Positions 44,514 to 55,398 of a DNA stretch of 64,000 nt are shown in pieces. Both the position numbers and the translations under genes were made by a program. The DNA comes from Bacteroidaceae bacterium. GTDB lineage: Bacteria > Bacteroidota > Bacteroidia > Bacteroidales > Barnesiellaceae_A. Under the pieces are notes generated by a model that searched no databases, was not told where the DNA came from, and worked only from the letters and a program-made list of their open reading frames with translations. The stretch covers positions 20,523 through 84,522 of the forward strand of contig JAFQRE010000030.1 in assembly GCA_017410245.1 (NCBI GenBank), read 5' to 3'. Each line of letters begins with the position of its first letter. Positions within the stretch are counted from its first letter, which is position 1.

Positions 44514-44676
44514 TCCCCGAGGTTAAAGTCAGTAATTAAAAAAAACTCAGTAAAATTAGTGTTAAACGCAGGTTCGCGTTTTTTGGATAGGCTGATTGGG
44601 TTGAGTAAATAAGAGCAGAGGCTCTTGTTGAAGATGTAATAAGCAACCAAAAAAAGAACAAGATTGTAAAAAAGAA
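44514..44676 (+). promoter_or_regulatory. rpsL-rpsG spacer with two hairpins
   Basis: This 163-base spacer is long for the operon. One hairpin (AAACGC 44564-44569, GCGTTT 44576-44581, then TTTGG) looks like a weak terminator; a second (AAGAGC 44611-44616, GCTCTT 44621-44626) lies 50 bases before rpsG. In E. coli the S12-S7 spacer is where S7 binds to repress translation, so a similar role is possible. Confidence 0.5.
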
Positions 44677-45153
44677 ATGAGAAAAGCAAAACCTAAAAAA
44701 CGGGTTGTATTACCTGATCCCGTTTTCAGTGATGTAAGGGTTACGAAGTTCGTAAACCACTTGATGTATGATGGCAAGAAAAATACTGCCTATACTATCT
44801 TTTACAGCGCATTGGAGATTGTGAAGTCTAAAATGCCTAACGAGGAAAAGTCTGCTCTCGAAATCTGGAAGAAAGCACTCGAGAATGTAACACCTCAAGT
44901 AGAGGTTAAATCGCGCCGTATTGGTGGTGCAACATTCCAAGTTCCTACCGACATTCGCCCCGACCGTAAAGAGTCGATCTCAATGAAAAATCTTATTAAC
45001 TACTCTCGTAAAAGAGGCGGTAAAACAATGGCTGACAAATTGGCTGCCGAGATTGTTGACGCTTTCAACGAGCAAGGTGGTGCATTCAAACGTAAAGAGG
45101 ATATGCACAAGATGGCCGAGGCTAACCGTGCATTTGCTCACTTCAGATTCTAA
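44677..45153 (+). CDS. rpsG: 30S ribosomal protein S7
   Basis: S7 (158 aa) starts assembly of the 30S head by binding 16S r[16 protein letters not shown] at the N-terminus and the GGATFQVP and RRIGG loops are standard. In enterobacteria S7 is also the repressor of the str operon; the spacer before this gene has suitable hairpins. Confidence 0.98.
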   Translation: MRKAKPKKRVVLPDPVFSDVRVTKFVNHLMYDGKKNTAYTIFYSALEIVKSKMPNEEKSALEIWKKALENVTPQVEVKSRRIGGATFQVPTDIRPDRKESISMKNLINYSRKRGGKTMADKLAAEIVDAFNEQGGAFKRKEDMHKMAEANRAFAHFRF

Positions 45154-45179
45154 TTATTAATATAATAAAGAGAAAAGAA

Positions 45180-47303
45180 ATGGCAAGTTCTGATGCACAA
45201 TTGAAATATACCAGAAACATTGGTATTATGGCGCATATTGATGCCGGTAAAACTACCACATCTGAGCGTATCCTTTTCTATACCGGTTTGACTCACAAGA
45301 TTGGTGAGGTGCACGATGGTGCAGCTACAATGGACTGGATGGAGCAAGAGCAGGAGCGTGGTATTACCATTCAATCGGCTGCTACAACCACTTTCTGGAA
45401 TTATCGTGACGAGAAATATAAAATCAACCTTATCGACACCCCGGGACACGTTGACTTTACTGTAGAGGTAGAGCGTTCGTTGCGTGTACTTGACGGTGCC
45501 GTTGCTGCTTTCTGTGCAGTAGGTGGTGTTGAGCCTCAATCTGAGACCGTTTGGCGTCAAGCAGATAAATATAATGTTCCTCGTATCGGTTACGTAAACA
45601 AAATGGACCGCTCTGGTGCCAACTTCTTTGAGGTTGTTCGTCAGCTTAAAGAGGTGCTCGGTGCCAATCCCTGTCCCATTCAAATACCTATCGGTGCTGA
45701 AGAGACTTTCAAAGGCGTAGTTGACCTTGTGACAATGAAGTCTATAGTTTGGAACGATGAGACTATGGGTGCTGACTTTGAGATCTCTGAAATTCCCGAT
45801 TCGTTGAAAGACGAAGCTGAGGAGTGGCGTGAAAAGATGTTGGAGGCTATCGCAGAGTGTGATGAGGCTCTTATGGAGAAATATTTTGAGGATCCCGCTT
45901 CGATTACAGAGGACGAAATTCGTGCAGCTATCCGCAAGGGTACACTCTCGATGTCTATCGTTCCTATGGTATGCGGTTCTTCGTTCAAGAACAAAGGTGT
46001 ACAAACTCTTCTTAACGCGGTTTGTGCATATCTCCCCAGCCCTGCCGATACTCCTGCTGTTGAGGGTCACCCCGTAGATGATCCCGAGGCTGTAATTACT
46101 CGTCAACCTCTCTCTACAGAGCCTATGTGTGCTTTGGCGTTCAAGATTGCAACAGACCCCTATGTAGGTCGTCTCTGCTTCTTCCGTGTATACTCAGGTG
46201 AGATGGTTGCCGGATCATATATCCTCAATGCACGCTCGGGTAAGAAAGAGCGCGTATCGCGTCTTTTCCAAATGCACTCAAACAAGCAAAACCCCAAAGA
46301 TGTAATCGGTTGTGGTGATATCGGTGCCGGTGTAGGTTTCAAAGATATTCGTACAGGTGATACACTCTGTGCTGAAGATGCTCCTATCATTCTTGAGGCA
46401 ATGGACTTCCCCGAGCCCGTTATCGGTATTGCTGTAGAGCCTAAGACTCAAAAAGACCTCGATAAACTCGGCGTTGGTCTCCAAAAACTTGCCGAGGAAG
46501 ACCCCACATTCCGTGTTCAAAGTAACGAAGAGACTGGTCAAACAGTTATCAGCGGTATGGGTGAGCTTCACTTGGATATCATTATCGACCGTTTGCGTCG
46601 TGAGTTCAAGGTAGAGTGTAACCAAGGTCGTCCTCAAGTTACTTACAAAGAGGCTATCACAATGGCTGTTGAGCATCGTGAGGCATTTAAGAAACAATCT
46701 GGTGGTCGCGGTAAATTTGCCGTTATCGTGGTTCGTATCGAACCTGCCGATCCCGGTTTTGAAGGCGGTCTCCAATTCGTTGACGAAGTGAAGGGTGGTA
46801 ACATTCCCAAAGAGTTTATCCCTGCTATTCAAAAAGGTTTTACCACTGCAATGAAGAGTGGTGTCTTGGCAGGCTTCCCCTTGGATTCGCTCAAAGTAAC
46901 TGTAATCGATGGTCAATATCACCCCGTAGACTCTGATCAATTGTCATTTGAGCTTTGTGCTATCCAAGCATTCAAAGAGGCATGTGCTAAAGCTCGTCCC
47001 GTATTGCTCGAGCCTATCATGAAGGTAGAGGTTGTAACTCCCGAGGAGAGCATGGGTGACGTAATCTCAGACCTCAACAAACGTCGTGGTCAGGTAGAGG
47101 GTATGGAGTCGAGCCGTTCAGGTGCGCGCATCGTTAAGGCTAAAACACCTCTTGCCGAGATGTTTGGTTATGTAACAGCTTTGCGTACTATCACTTCGGG
47201 TCGTGCAACATCTACTATGACATTCTCGCACTATGACGAGGTGAGCGCTTCTATTGCCAAGACAGTATTGGCCGAAGTTAATGGTCGTGTAGATCTTTTG
47301 TAA
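45180..47303 (+). CDS. fusA: Elongation factor G
   Basis: EF-G (707 aa) is the GTPase that drives translocation. Its G motifs are [12 protein letters not shown] (P-loop), DTPGHVDF and NKMD; the domain IV tip contains the conserved [10 protein letters not shown]. Length and sequence are those of a normal bacterial EF-G1, placed in its usual spot after rpsG. Confidence 0.98.
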   Translation: MASSDAQLKYTRNIGIMAHIDAGKTTTSERILFYTGLTHKIGEVHDGAATMDWMEQEQERGITIQSAATTTFWNYRDEKYKINLIDTPGHVDFTVEVERSLRVLDGAVAAFCAVGGVEPQSETVWRQADKYNVPRIGYVNKMDRSGANFFEVVRQLKEVLGANPCPIQIPIGAEETFKGVVDLVTMKSIVWNDETMGADFEISEIPDSLKDEAEEWREKMLEAIAECDEALMEKYFEDPASITEDEIRAAIRKGTLSMSIVPMVCGSSFKNKGVQTLLNAVCAYLPSPADTPAVEGHPVDDPEAVITRQPLSTEPMCALAFKIATDPYVGRLCFFRVYSGEMVAGSYILNARSGKKERVSRLFQMHSNKQNPKDVIGCGDIGAGVGFKDIRTGDTLCAEDAPIILEAMDFPEPVIGIAVEPKTQKDLDKLGVGLQKLAEEDPTFRVQSNEETGQTVISGMGELHLDIIIDRLRREFKVECNQGRPQVTYKEAITMAVEHREAFKKQSGGRGKFAVIVVRIEPADPGFEGGLQFVDEVKGGNIPKEFIPAIQKGFTTAMKSGVLAGFPLDSLKVTVIDGQYHPVDSDQLSFELCAIQAFKEACAKARPVLLEPIMKVEVVTPEESMGDVISDLNKRRGQVEGMESSRSGARIVKAKTPLAEMFGYVTALRTITSGRATSTMTFSHYDEVSASIAKTVLAEVNGRVDLL

Positions 47304-47326
47304 TAAAATTGTAGCAATAAAATAAA

Positions 47327-47632
47327 ATGGAACAAAAAATCAGAATTAAACTGAAATCTTACGATCATAACTTGGTTGATAAATCTTCCAAAAAGATCGT
47401 AGACGCTGTGAAAGCTACAGGTGCTTCTTGGAAGGGTCCTGTACCCCTGCCTACTCACAAGCGTATCTTCACAGTAAACCGCTCTACATTCGTAAACAAG
47501 AAATCAAGAGAGCAGTTTGAATTGTGCTCGTACAAACGCCTTATCGACATCTATGGCTCAACTACACAAACTGTAGATGCCTTGATGAAATTGGAATTGC
47601 CCAGTGGCGTACATGTAGAAATTAAAGTGTAA
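47327..47632 (+). CDS. rpsJ: 30S ribosomal protein S10
   Basis: S10 (101 aa) has [14 protein letters not shown] and [14 protein letters not shown], the rRNA-contacting loop. In other bacteria S10 also joins NusB in antitermination of rRNA transcription. It opens the S10 part of the operon, 23 bases after fusA. Confidence 0.98.
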   Translation: MEQKIRIKLKSYDHNLVDKSSKKIVDAVKATGASWKGPVPLPTHKRIFTVNRSTFVNKKSREQFELCSYKRLIDIYGSTTQTVDALMKLELPSGVHVEIKV

Positions 47633-47657
47633 TCATTATTATTAACAAAGAAAAGAA

Positions 47658-48269
47658 ATGCCAGGATTATTAGGAAAGAAAATCGGAATGACATCCGTTT
47701 TCAGTGAGGGTAAGAATGTACCCTGCACAGTTATCGAAGTTGGTCCTTGCGTAGTTACTCAAGTAAAGACAGTTGAAACCGATGGTTATGAGGCTGTACA
47801 ATTGGGTTTTGTCGATAAAAAAGACAAACACACCAATAAGCCTCAAGCTGGTCACTTCAAGAAAGCCGGAGTAACACCCAAGAGACACTTGGCCGAGTTC
47901 AAATTTGATGCCGAGTATAAGCTCGGTGACGTGATTGGCGTAGATTTGTTCGCCGATGTAGCGTTTGTAACAGTAGTAGGTACCTCTAAGGGTAAAGGTT
48001 TCCAAGGCGTAGTGAAACGTCACGGCTTTGGTGGTGTTGGTCAAACAACTCACGGTCAGCACAACCGCCTTCGCGCACCCGGTTCAATCGGTGCTTGTTC
48101 ATACCCTGCACGCGTATTCAAAGGTACACGCATGGCCGGTCAAATGGGTAACCAACGCGTAACAGTGCAAAACCTTCAAGTGTTAAATGTTATGCCGGAG
48201 CACAACCTCCTCGTTATCAAAGGTTCGGTTCCCGGTTGTAAAGGTTCAATCGTAATAATTGAGAAGTAA
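47658..48269 (+). CDS. rplC: 50S ribosomal protein L3
   Basis: L3 (203 aa) begins with [12 protein letters not shown] and has the loop [15 protein letters not shown] close to the peptidyl-transferase centre. Its stop codon overlaps the start of rplD by one base (TAATG at 48267-48271). Confidence 0.98.
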   Translation: MPGLLGKKIGMTSVFSEGKNVPCTVIEVGPCVVTQVKTVETDGYEAVQLGFVDKKDKHTNKPQAGHFKKAGVTPKRHLAEFKFDAEYKLGDVIGVDLFADVAFVTVVGTSKGKGFQGVVKRHGFGGVGQTTHGQHNRLRAPGSIGACSYPARVFKGTRMAGQMGNQRVTVQNLQVLNVMPEHNLLVIKGSVPGCKGSIVIIEK

Positions 48270-48889
48270 TGGAACTGAGCGTATATAACATCAAAGGTCA
48301 AGACACCGGTAAGAAGGTGGCTTTGAACGACGCCGTATTCGGTGTTGAGCCTAACGACCACGCCATATACTTGGACGTAAAGCAATTCCTTGCCAACCAA
48401 CGTCAAGGTACACACAAATCTAAAGAGAGAAGCGAAATTTCGGGTAGTACTCGTAAGCTCCACAAACAAAAAGGTACCGGCGGTGCACGTATCGGTGATA
48501 TCAACTCGCCTGTATTGGTAGGTGGTGGTCGTGTATTCGGTCCTAAACCCCGTGACTATCGTTTCAAACTCAATAAAAAAGTTAAAGCTTTGGCCCGTAA
48601 ATCGGCTCTTACTTATAAGGCTCAAGAGAACGCCATCGTTGTCGTAGAGGACTTCAATTTTGAGGCTCCCAAGACCAAAGACTTCATTGCTTTGACTAAA
48701 AATTTGCAAGTAGCTGATAAAAAGCTCGTTTTGGTTTTGTCAGGTCAAAATAAAAACGTATATTTGTCGGCCAGAAATTTGACAAATGCTCGTGTGATAA
48801 CTATCTCGGACCTCAACACATACCGAGTGCTTGATAATAAAGCACTTGTGCTTACTGAGAGTGCCTTGGCAGCTATCAACGAATTTTAA
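48269..48889 (+). CDS. rplD: 50S ribosomal protein L4
   Basis: L4 (206 aa) has a long loop reaching the exit tunnel ([16 protein letters not shown]). In E. coli L4 represses the S10 operon; no such leader is needed here because this part is read from the rpsL promoter. Starts inside the rplC stop. Confidence 0.98.
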   Translation: MELSVYNIKGQDTGKKVALNDAVFGVEPNDHAIYLDVKQFLANQRQGTHKSKERSEISGSTRKLHKQKGTGGARIGDINSPVLVGGGRVFGPKPRDYRFKLNKKVKALARKSALTYKAQENAIVVVEDFNFEAPKTKDFIALTKNLQVADKKLVLVLSGQNKNVYLSARNLTNARVITISDLNTYRVLDNKALVLTESALAAINEF

Positions 48890-48894
48890 TGTAT

Positions 48895-48900
48895 AGGAGG
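48895..48900 (+). promoter_or_regulatory. Canonical Shine-Dalgarno sequence of rplW
   Basis: AGGAGG, nine bases before the ATG at 48910. It decides the start codon: an in-frame ATG at 48889 inside the rplD stop is excluded. Most neighbours have only A-rich leaders. Confidence 0.8.
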
Positions 48901-48909
48901 CAAAAAACG

Positions 48910-49200
48910 ATGGGAATCATTATTAAACCTATAGTAACTGAAAAGATGACACAGATAAGCGAGAAGTATAACCGCTTCGGCTTCCGTGTCGATCCTAAAG
49001 CTACCAAAACCGAAATCAAAGACGCAGTAGAGAAACTCTATGGCGTTAAAGTTGTTGCCGTTAATACCATGATTGTAGCAGGTAAGAATAAGAGCCGCTA
49101 TACTAAGTCGGGTATTATCGAAGGTCGTACAGCTACATACAAGAAGGCCTTGGTAACAGTAAAAGAAGGTGAAACGATAGATTTTTTCAGCAATATTTAA
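48910..49200 (+). CDS. rplW: 50S ribosomal protein L23
   Basis: L23 (96 aa from the ATG at 48910) sits at the tunnel exit and is the docking site for trigger factor and [14 protein letters not shown] at the N-terminus and the [14 protein letters not shown] loop are typical. A strong AGGAGG site precedes it. Confidence 0.97.
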   Translation: MGIIIKPIVTEKMTQISEKYNRFGFRVDPKATKTEIKDAVEKLYGVKVVAVNTMIVAGKNKSRYTKSGIIEGRTATYKKALVTVKEGETIDFFSNI

Positions 49201-49207
49201 TTAAATA

Positions 49208-50032
49208 ATGGCAGTACGTAAACTAAAGCCCACTACACCGGGGCAGAGACACAAAGTTATAGGTGCATTTGATAAAATCACTGCTAGTGCACCTGAGAAG
49301 TCTCTTATTGTTGGTAAGAGAAAAACCGGTGGCCGTAACAACGAAGGTCACCTCACAATGCGTTATATCGGTGGCGGTCACAAGCAACGCTACAGATTTA
49401 TCGACTTTAAGAGAGAGAAAGACGGTGTACCCGCAGTAGTAAAAACAATCGAATACGATCCCAATCGTTCGGCTCGTATCGCATTGCTTTTCTATGTTGA
49501 CGGTGAGAAACGTTATATTATTGCACCCAACGGTTTGGAAGTTGGCATGACGGTAATGAGTGGTTCGACTGCAGCACCTGAGATTGGTAACTGTCTTCCC
49601 TTGAAAGACATACCCGTAGGTACTGTAATCCACAACATTGAACTCCGCCCCGGACAAGGCGCATTCATGGTGCGTTCGGCCGGTACTTTTGCCCAATTGA
49701 CTTCGAAGGAAGGTAACTATGCAATCATCAAGTTGCCCTCGGGTGAAACACGCAAAGTCTTGGCTACTTGCAAGGCTACCATCGGTAGTGTAGGTAACTC
49801 AGACCACGCTCTTGAGCAATCTGGTAAAGCCGGTCGCTCACGCTGGTTGGGTCGTCGTCCTCGCAACCGTGGTGTTGTTATGAACCCTGTTGATCACCCC
49901 ATGGGTGGTGGTGAAGGTCGTGCATCAGGAGGTCATCCTCGTTCACGTAAGGGTCTTTACGCTAAGGGCTTGAAGACTCGCGCACCGAAGAAACAATCTT
50001 CGAAGTATATCATTGAAAGAAGGAAAAAGTAA
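49208..50032 (+). CDS. rplB: 50S ribosomal protein L2
   Basis: L2 (274 aa) is needed for subunit joining and peptidyl transfer. The N-terminal [11 protein letters not shown], central [17 protein letters not shown] and C-terminal [17 protein letters not shown] with the conserved His are intact. Confidence 0.98.
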   Translation: MAVRKLKPTTPGQRHKVIGAFDKITASAPEKSLIVGKRKTGGRNNEGHLTMRYIGGGHKQRYRFIDFKREKDGVPAVVKTIEYDPNRSARIALLFYVDGEKRYIIAPNGLEVGMTVMSGSTAAPEIGNCLPLKDIPVGTVIHNIELRPGQGAFMVRSAGTFAQLTSKEGNYAIIKLPSGETRKVLATCKATIGSVGNSDHALEQSGKAGRSRWLGRRPRNRGVVMNPVDHPMGGGEGRASGGHPRSRKGLYAKGLKTRAPKKQSSKYIIERRKK

Positions 50033-50052
50033 TCTGAAAAACTGAAAAGAAC

Positions 50053-50322
50053 ATGAGTCGTTCATTGAAAAAAGGCCCATTTATCAGTGTGAAGCTCGAT
50101 AAGAAAGTCGCTGCTATGAATGAGAGTGGCAAAAAAGCCGTTATCAAAACATGGTCACGCGCATCTATGATTTCTCCCGACTTCGTAGGTCATACTTTCG
50201 CCGTTCACAATGGTAACAAGTTTATTCCCGTTTATGTTACAGAAAACATGGTAGGTCACAAATTGGGTGAGTTCGCTCTTACTCGTAACTTCCGTGGTCA
50301 CAGTGGTAACAAGAAGAAATAA
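50053..50322 (+). CDS. rpsS: 30S ribosomal protein S19
   Basis: S19 (89 aa) has [11 protein letters not shown] and [19 protein letters not shown], the standard family blocks; it contacts the P-site end of 16S rRNA with S13. Confidence 0.98.
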   Translation: MSRSLKKGPFISVKLDKKVAAMNESGKKAVIKTWSRASMISPDFVGHTFAVHNGNKFIPVYVTENMVGHKLGEFALTRNFRGHSGNKKK

Positions 50323-50368
50323 GGCCTAAGGGAATACATTTATTTATAATACAAAAAAACATTTAGAA

Positions 50369-50776
50369 ATGGGTGTAAGAAAAAAAATATCAGCTGATAA
50401 CAGAAAAGAAGCCCTGAAAACTCAGTACTTCGCCAAGCTGAACAACGTACCTACTTCGCCTCGCAAAATGCGTTTGGCAGCCGATATGGTAAGAGGTATG
50501 GAGGTGTTCAAAGCCTTGGGTGTACTCAAGTTCTCTAATAAAGAAGCTTCTCAAAGACTCGAAAAGCTGCTCCGTTCGGCTATCGCCAACTGGGAACAGA
50601 AAAACGAGCGCAAGGCCGAAAGTGGTGAGCTTTACATCTCTAAGATATTTGTAGATGGTGCAGCTATGCTCAAACGCCTTCGTCCTGCTCCTCAAGGAAG
50701 AGGTTACAGAATTCGCAAGCGTTCAAATCACGTAACCTTGTTTGTAGATACAATTACTAAAAACGATCAAAATTAA
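50369..50776 (+). CDS. rplV: 50S ribosomal protein L22
   Basis: L22 (135 aa) contributes the extended loop of the exit tunnel ([20 protein letters not shown]). It is longer than the E. coli protein (110) by a charged N-terminal extension, usual for Bacteroidota. Confidence 0.97.
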   Translation: MGVRKKISADNRKEALKTQYFAKLNNVPTSPRKMRLAADMVRGMEVFKALGVLKFSNKEASQRLEKLLRSAIANWEQKNERKAESGELYISKIFVDGAAMLKRLRPAPQGRGYRIRKRSNHVTLFVDTITKNDQN

Positions 50777-50783
50777 TTGCTCG

Positions 50784-51503
50784 ATGGGACAGAAAATTAA
50801 TCCGATAAGTAACCGTTTGGGTATCATACGCGGTTGGGATTCTAACTGGTATGGTCACTATAGCGAACGTCTGCTGGAAGACAGCAAAATACGCAAGTAT
50901 CTCAATGCCCGTCTTGCCAAAGCCAGCGTTTCGCGTATCGTCATCGAGCGCACTCTCAAGCTCACTACCATTACGGTGTGTACAGCTCGCCCCGGCTTGA
51001 TCATTGGTAAAGGCGGCCAAGAGGTAGATAAGCTCAAAGAAGAGTTGAAGAAAATTACTGACAAAGAGGTACAAATCAATATCTATGAGGTTAAGCGCCC
51101 CGAACTCGATGCTGTAATCGTTGCTAATCAAATCGCACGTCAAATCGAAGGTAAGATTGCTTACCGTCGTGCTGTGAAGATGGCTATTGCATCGACTATG
51201 CGTATGGGTGCTGAAGGTATCAAGATTCAAATCTCTGGCCGTCTTAACGGTGCCGAAATGGCTCGTTCTGAGATGTTCAAAGAGGGTCGTACACCCCTTC
51301 ACACACTCCGCGCCGATATCGATTATGCTCTTGTTGAAGCATTGACCAAAGTGGGTATCATTGGTGTAAAAGTATGGATTTGCCGTGGTGAGGTTTATGG
51401 CAAGCGCGATCTTGCTCCCTCGTTCACTACCAATGCCAAGGAGTCGCGTGGTGCCGGTAACGGTCCCAAAAAGGGCTTCCGTAAACCCAAAAATAATCGT
51501 TAA
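50784..51503 (+). CDS. rpsC: 30S ribosomal protein S3
   Basis: S3 (239 aa) has the KH RNA-binding motif ([16 protein letters not shown]) and the mRNA-entry helicase region ([18 protein letters not shown]). The tail is basic ([15 protein letters not shown]). Confidence 0.98.
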   Translation: MGQKINPISNRLGIIRGWDSNWYGHYSERLLEDSKIRKYLNARLAKASVSRIVIERTLKLTTITVCTARPGLIIGKGGQEVDKLKEELKKITDKEVQINIYEVKRPELDAVIVANQIARQIEGKIAYRRAVKMAIASTMRMGAEGIKIQISGRLNGAEMARSEMFKEGRTPLHTLRADIDYALVEALTKVGIIGVKVWICRGEVYGKRDLAPSFTTNAKESRGAGNGPKKGFRKPKNNR

Positions 51504-51523
51504 ACGCATTGAAAAAGTAAACC

Positions 51524-51955
51524 ATGTTACAACCGAAGAAAACAAAATTCAGAAGACAACAGAAAGGGCGTATGAAAGGTAACGCCCAACGAGGCAACCA
51601 GTTGGCCTTCGGTTCATTTGGCATAAAGACCTTGGAAGCAAAGTGGATTACCGGTCGTCAAATTGAGGCTGCTCGTATCGCTGTTACCCGCTATATGCAA
51701 CGTCAAGGACAGATATGGATTCGTATCTTCCCCGACAAACCTATCACCAAGAAGCCTGCCGAGGTGCGTATGGGTAAAGGTAAAGGTTCGCCCGAAGGTT
51801 TCGTGGCACCCGTTACTCCCGGCCGTATCCTTATTGAGGTAGAAGGTGTACCCTATGACATAGCTAAAGAGGCATTGCGTCTCGCAGCTCAAAAACTCCC
51901 CGTAGTAACCAAGTTTATCGTTCGTCGTGATTACGATGAGAGCCAAAACGTCTAA
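51524..51955 (+). CDS. rplP: 50S ribosomal protein L16
   Basis: L16 (143 aa) positions the A-site t[22 protein letters not shown] and the [14 protein letters not shown] stretch are conserved. Confidence 0.98.
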   Translation: MLQPKKTKFRRQQKGRMKGNAQRGNQLAFGSFGIKTLEAKWITGRQIEAARIAVTRYMQRQGQIWIRIFPDKPITKKPAEVRMGKGKGSPEGFVAPVTPGRILIEVEGVPYDIAKEALRLAAQKLPVVTKFIVRRDYDESQNV

Positions 51956-51958
51956 GAT

Positions 51959-52156
51959 ATGAATAAAGCAGAAATCAAAGAGCTGAGCACTAAAGAGCTC
52001 AAAGAGCGTCTTGAGGCAGCAGAAGTGGCCCTCAATCAATTGGAGATCAACCACAGCGTTTCTCCTCTGGACAATCCTGCCAAGATCACCAAAGAGCGCA
52101 GAATGATTGCTCGTATGAAAACCGAGCTGCGTAGTCGCGAACTTAACAACAAATAA
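51959..52156 (+). CDS. rpmC: 50S ribosomal protein L29
   Basis: L29 (65 aa) is a two-helix protein near the tunnel exit (IKELSTKELKERLEAAE, TKERRMIARMKTEL). It starts three bases after rplP. Confidence 0.97.
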   Translation: MNKAEIKELSTKELKERLEAAEVALNQLEINHSVSPLDNPAKITKERRMIARMKTELRSRELNNK

Positions 52157-52162
52157 ACCGAC

Positions 52163-52420
52163 ATGGAAAAGAGAAATCTAAGAAAAGAAAGAGTCGGCGT
52201 TGTTTCGAGTAACAAAATGGACAAGACTATTGTCGTAACCGTTAAGTGGAAAGAGAAACACCCGATTTATGGTAAGTTCGTAAATAAAACGAAAAAATAC
52301 CACGCCCATGACGAGAAGAACGAATGCAACATCGGCGATACAGTGCGCTTGATGGAAACTCGTCCGCTGAGCAAAACTAAAAGATGGAGATTAGTACAAA
52401 TCATCGAAAGAGCTAAGTAA
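52163..52420 (+). CDS. rpsQ: 30S ribosomal protein S17
   Basis: S17 (85 aa) is an early 16S-binding protein with an OB fold: [39 protein letters not shown] and [17 protein letters not shown]. Confidence 0.98.
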   Translation: MEKRNLRKERVGVVSSNKMDKTIVVTVKWKEKHPIYGKFVNKTKKYHAHDEKNECNIGDTVRLMETRPLSKTKRWRLVQIIERAK

Positions 52421-52422
52421 TT

Positions 52423-52791
52423 ATGATACAACAAGAATCAAGACTTACAGTAGCCGATAACAGCGGAGCCAAAGAGGCTCTTTGCATCCGCGTATTAGGT
52501 GGTACAGGTCGTCGTTACGCTTCGGTAGGCGATATTATCGTTGTTACCGTTAAGAGCGTTATTCCCTCGAGCGACATGAAGAAAGGTACCGTGTCGAAAG
52601 CCGTTATCGTACGTACAAAGAAAGAAGTACGTCGTGCCGACGGTTCTTATATCCGTTTTGACGACAATGCATGTGTGCTGTTAAATAACGCTGGTGAGCT
52701 AAGAGGTAGCCGCATTTTCGGACCGGTGGCGAGAGAATTGCGTGCTGTCAACATGATGAAAATCGTATCTTTGGCTCCCGAAGTCCTTTAA
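52423..52791 (+). CDS. rplN: 50S ribosomal protein L14
   Basis: L14 (122 aa) has [18 protein letters not shown] and the conserved [10 protein letters not shown] and [11 protein letters not shown] blocks at the subunit interface. Confidence 0.98.
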   Translation: MIQQESRLTVADNSGAKEALCIRVLGGTGRRYASVGDIIVVTVKSVIPSSDMKKGTVSKAVIVRTKKEVRRADGSYIRFDDNACVLLNNAGELRGSRIFGPVARELRAVNMMKIVSLAPEVL

Positions 52792-52811
52792 TCGACTAAA
52801 AAACGAATAGA

Positions 52812-53132
52812 ATGAGCAAGTTACACATCAAAAAAGGTGACACCGTATATGTAAACGCCGGCGAGTCTAAGGGCAAAACCGGTCGTGTATTGCGTGTTTT
52901 TGTGAAAGAACAACGCGCCATCGTAGAAGGTGTGAACATGGTGACTAAAAGCACCAAACCTAATGCAAAAAATCCTCAAGGAGGATTAGTGAAAAAAGAA
53001 GCTCCTCTTCATATCTCGAACCTCAACGTTGTAGATCCCAAGTCGGGCAAGCCTACTCGTATCGGTCGTCGCACAAATGAAGCAGGCGTGACAGTACGTT
53101 ATTCTAAAAAATCTGGTGAGGAGATTAAGTAA
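52812..53132 (+). CDS. rplX: 50S ribosomal protein L24
   Basis: L24 (106 aa) contains the KOW motif ([20 protein letters not shown]) and starts 50S assembly. Its stop overlaps the rplE start (TAATG at 53130-53134). Confidence 0.97.
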   Translation: MSKLHIKKGDTVYVNAGESKGKTGRVLRVFVKEQRAIVEGVNMVTKSTKPNAKNPQGGLVKKEAPLHISNLNVVDPKSGKPTRIGRRTNEAGVTVRYSKKSGEEIK

Positions 53133-53689
53133 TGACAAATACAGCAAATCTTAAAAAAGACTATCTCGAAAGAATAGTACCCGCTCTTCAAAAAGAGTTT
53201 AACTATACTTCGGTTATGCAAGTACCCGTACTCAAGAAGATTGTTATCAATCAAGGTTTGGGTCAAGCTACTGCCGACAAGAAAATCATCGAGACAGCCA
53301 TCAACGAGTTGACTGCCATTACAGGTCAAAAAGCCGTTGCTACACTCTCGCGCAAAGATATCTCAAACTTCAAGTTGCGTAAGAAAATGCCTATCGGTGT
53401 AATGGTAACACTTCGTCGTGAACGTATGTACGAGTTCCTCGAGCGTCTCATCCGCGTCGCTCTTCCCCGTATTCGTGACTTCAAAGGTATCGAAGGTAAG
53501 CTCGACGGTCGTGGAAATTATACACTTGGTATCCAAGAGCAAATAATTTTCCCCGAAATTAATATCGATGGAATTACCAAAATTCTCGGTATGAATATTA
53601 CCTTTGTAACTTCAGCAAAAACTGATGCCGAAGGCTATGCTTTGCTCAAAGAATTTGGCCTTCCTTTTAAGAACGCAAAAAAAGACTAA
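53132..53689 (+). CDS. rplE: 50S ribosomal protein L5
   Basis: L5 (185 aa) binds 5S r[21 protein letters not shown], the [15 protein letters not shown] helix and [11 protein letters not shown] are standard. Confidence 0.98.
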   Translation: MTNTANLKKDYLERIVPALQKEFNYTSVMQVPVLKKIVINQGLGQATADKKIIETAINELTAITGQKAVATLSRKDISNFKLRKKMPIGVMVTLRRERMYEFLERLIRVALPRIRDFKGIEGKLDGRGNYTLGIQEQIIFPEINIDGITKILGMNITFVTSAKTDAEGYALLKEFGLPFKNAKKD

Positions 53690-53692
53690 GAT

Positions 53693-53992
53693 ATGGCTAA
53701 AGAATCAATGAAAGCCCGCGAGGTGAAAAGACAAAAACTTGTTGCTAAGTATGCCGCTCGCAAAGCAGAGTTGAAAAAACTCGCTAAGAGTGATGACTAT
53801 GATGTAGCATACGAAGCCAACCGCGCACTTCAGAATTTGCCTAAAAACGCTTCTTCGGTACGTTTGCACAATCGTTGCCAACTTACCGGTCGTCCCAAAG
53901 GTTATATCCGCCAATTTGGTATTTCTCGTATTCAATTCCGTGAAATGGCATCGGCTGGTCTTATACCGGGCGTAAAGAAAGCTAGCTGGTAA
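53693..53992 (+). CDS. rpsN: 30S ribosomal protein S14, zinc-free form
   Basis: S14 (99 aa) is the long C-minus type: it has [20 protein letters not shown] but only one cysteine instead of two CxxC pairs, so it does not bind zinc. This type needs no zinc and is usual in Bacteroidota. Confidence 0.97.
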   Translation: MAKESMKAREVKRQKLVAKYAARKAELKKLAKSDDYDVAYEANRALQNLPKNASSVRLHNRCQLTGRPKGYIRQFGISRIQFREMASAGLIPGVKKASW

Positions 53993-54020
53993 GAACTTTT
54001 TCTAAATTTAGTGTTAAATA

Positions 54021-54041
54021 TTGTCTGGAAGTCCAGATCAA
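54021..54041 (+). promoter_or_regulatory. Hairpin in the rpsN-rpsH spacer
   Basis: TCTGG and CCAGA pair around AAGT, extended by TTG/CAA past one bulged T (54021-54041). It is in a 66-base spacer, 18 bases before rpsH. Confidence 0.45.
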
Positions 54042-54058
54042 TTTAAAACAAAACAATT

Positions 54059-54454
54059 ATGACAGATCCTATTGCAGATTACCTCACCCGAGTGAGAAAC
54101 GCCATCAAGGCTCAACACAGAGTCGTTGAGGTGCCCGCTTCGAACTTGAAGAAGGAAATCACCAAAATCCTTTTTGAAAAAGGTTACATCTTGAATTACA
54201 AGATTGTAGAAGAAGGCGTACAAGGCACTATAAAGATTGCCTTGAAGTATGATCCGGTAAACAAGGTAAACGCTATCAAGAAACTTGAGCGCGTTTCTAC
54301 ACCTGGTTTGCGTCGTTACACTGGCTACAAAGATATGCCTCGTGTATTGAATGGTTTGGGTATAGCTATCCTCTCTACTTCTAAGGGCGTTATGACCGAC
54401 AAGGAAGCCCGTGAGTTGAAAATAGGTGGCGAAGTATTGTGTTTCATCTATTAA
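54059..54454 (+). CDS. rpsH: 30S ribosomal protein S8
   Basis: S8 (131 aa) binds 16S rRNA helix 21 and, in E. coli, represses the spc operon. TDPIADYLTRVRNA and the C-terminal GLGIAILSTSKGVMTDKEA are intact. A hairpin lies in the spacer before it. Confidence 0.98.
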   Translation: MTDPIADYLTRVRNAIKAQHRVVEVPASNLKKEITKILFEKGYILNYKIVEEGVQGTIKIALKYDPVNKVNAIKKLERVSTPGLRRYTGYKDMPRVLNGLGIAILSTSKGVMTDKEARELKIGGEVLCFIY

Positions 54455-54459
54455 TCTTC

Positions 54460-54465
54460 AGGAGG
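54460..54465 (+). promoter_or_regulatory. Canonical Shine-Dalgarno sequence of rplF
   Basis: AGGAGG followed by AATTATT and the ATG at 54473, a seven-base spacing. Uncommon for this genome. Confidence 0.8.
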
Positions 54466-54472
54466 AATTATT

Positions 54473-55030
54473 ATGAGTAGAATAGGAAAATTGCCCATAG
54501 CTCTCCCCGCCGGAGTAACTGTAGCTGTTGACAGCGAAAACGTTGTTACTGTTAAGGGTCCCAAAGGTGAACTCAAACAAGCAGTAGCGCCTTCTATCAC
54601 TGTTAAAGTTGAAGACGGTCGCGTAGAAGTTTTGCGCGCCGATAATGAAAAAGAAAACCGCTCTTTACATGGCTTGTATCGCGCACTTATCAACAATATG
54701 GTTGTTGGTGTTTCGGAAGGTTACAAGAAAGAAATGGAGTTGGTAGGTGTTGGTTACCGCGCTCAAAGCAACGGTCAAGTACTCGAGCTTTCTCTCGGTT
54801 TCTCACACTCTGTTATCATCAAACTCCCCGCCGAGATTAAGGTTGAAGCCAAGACAGAGAGAAATAAGAACCCCATGATTACATTGGAGTCTTACGACAA
54901 GCAACTCCTTGGTCAAGTTTGCGCCAAGATTCGTTCATTGCGTAAACCCGAACCCTACAAAGGTAAAGGTATTCGCTTTGCTGGCGAGATCGTTCGTCGT
55001 AAGTCTGGTAAATCGGCAGGTGCTAAGTAA
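54473..55030 (+). CDS. rplF: 50S ribosomal protein L6
   Basis: L6 (185 aa) has the doubled fold of the family: SRIGKLPIALPAGV, GVSEGYKKEMELVGVGYRA and KPEPYKGKGIRFAGE. Preceded by a strong AGGAGG site. Confidence 0.98.
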   Translation: MSRIGKLPIALPAGVTVAVDSENVVTVKGPKGELKQAVAPSITVKVEDGRVEVLRADNEKENRSLHGLYRALINNMVVGVSEGYKKEMELVGVGYRAQSNGQVLELSLGFSHSVIIKLPAEIKVEAKTERNKNPMITLESYDKQLLGQVCAKIRSLRKPEPYKGKGIRFAGEIVRRKSGKSAGAK

Positions 55031-55051
55031 AACATGTAAAACGGTATTATC

Positions 55052-55393
55052 ATGACAACGAAAATAGAAAGAAGACTGAAGATAAAAACGCGTATTCGCG
55101 GTAGAATCTCGGGTACTGCCCAACGTCCCCGTATGACTGTTTTCAGAAGCAATAAGCAAATCTACGTACAACTTATCGACGACGTAGCTGGAAAAACTCT
55201 TGTTGCCGCTTCATCTCGTGCTATCGAGGCTGGCAATAAGAAAGAGCAAGCTGCTCAAGTAGGTGCCGAAATTGCCAAGAAAGCACAAGAAGCTGGTATC
55301 ACTACTGTCGTTTTCGACCGTAACGGTTACCTCTATCACGGAAGAATTAAAGAATTGGCTGATGCCGCCCGTAACGGTGGACTTAAATTTTAA
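55052..55393 (+). CDS. rplR: 50S ribosomal protein L18
   Basis: L18 (113 aa) binds 5S rRNA with L5. [20 protein letters not shown] and the [20 protein letters not shown] end are conserved. Confidence 0.98.
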   Translation: MTTKIERRLKIKTRIRGRISGTAQRPRMTVFRSNKQIYVQLIDDVAGKTLVAASSRAIEAGNKKEQAAQVGAEIAKKAQEAGITTVVFDRNGYLYHGRIKELADAARNGGLKF

Positions 55394-55398
55394 TTATT

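Noticed and set aside
44564..44581. True terminator separating rpsL from rpsG
   Set aside because: Stem of only six pairs and a short T run; no promoter follows, and rpsG must be transcribed from upstream. Treated as a regulatory hairpin.
45150..46106. 318-codon minus-strand frame inside fusA
   Set aside because: Shadow of the EF-G gene; the coding frame on the plus strand is certain.
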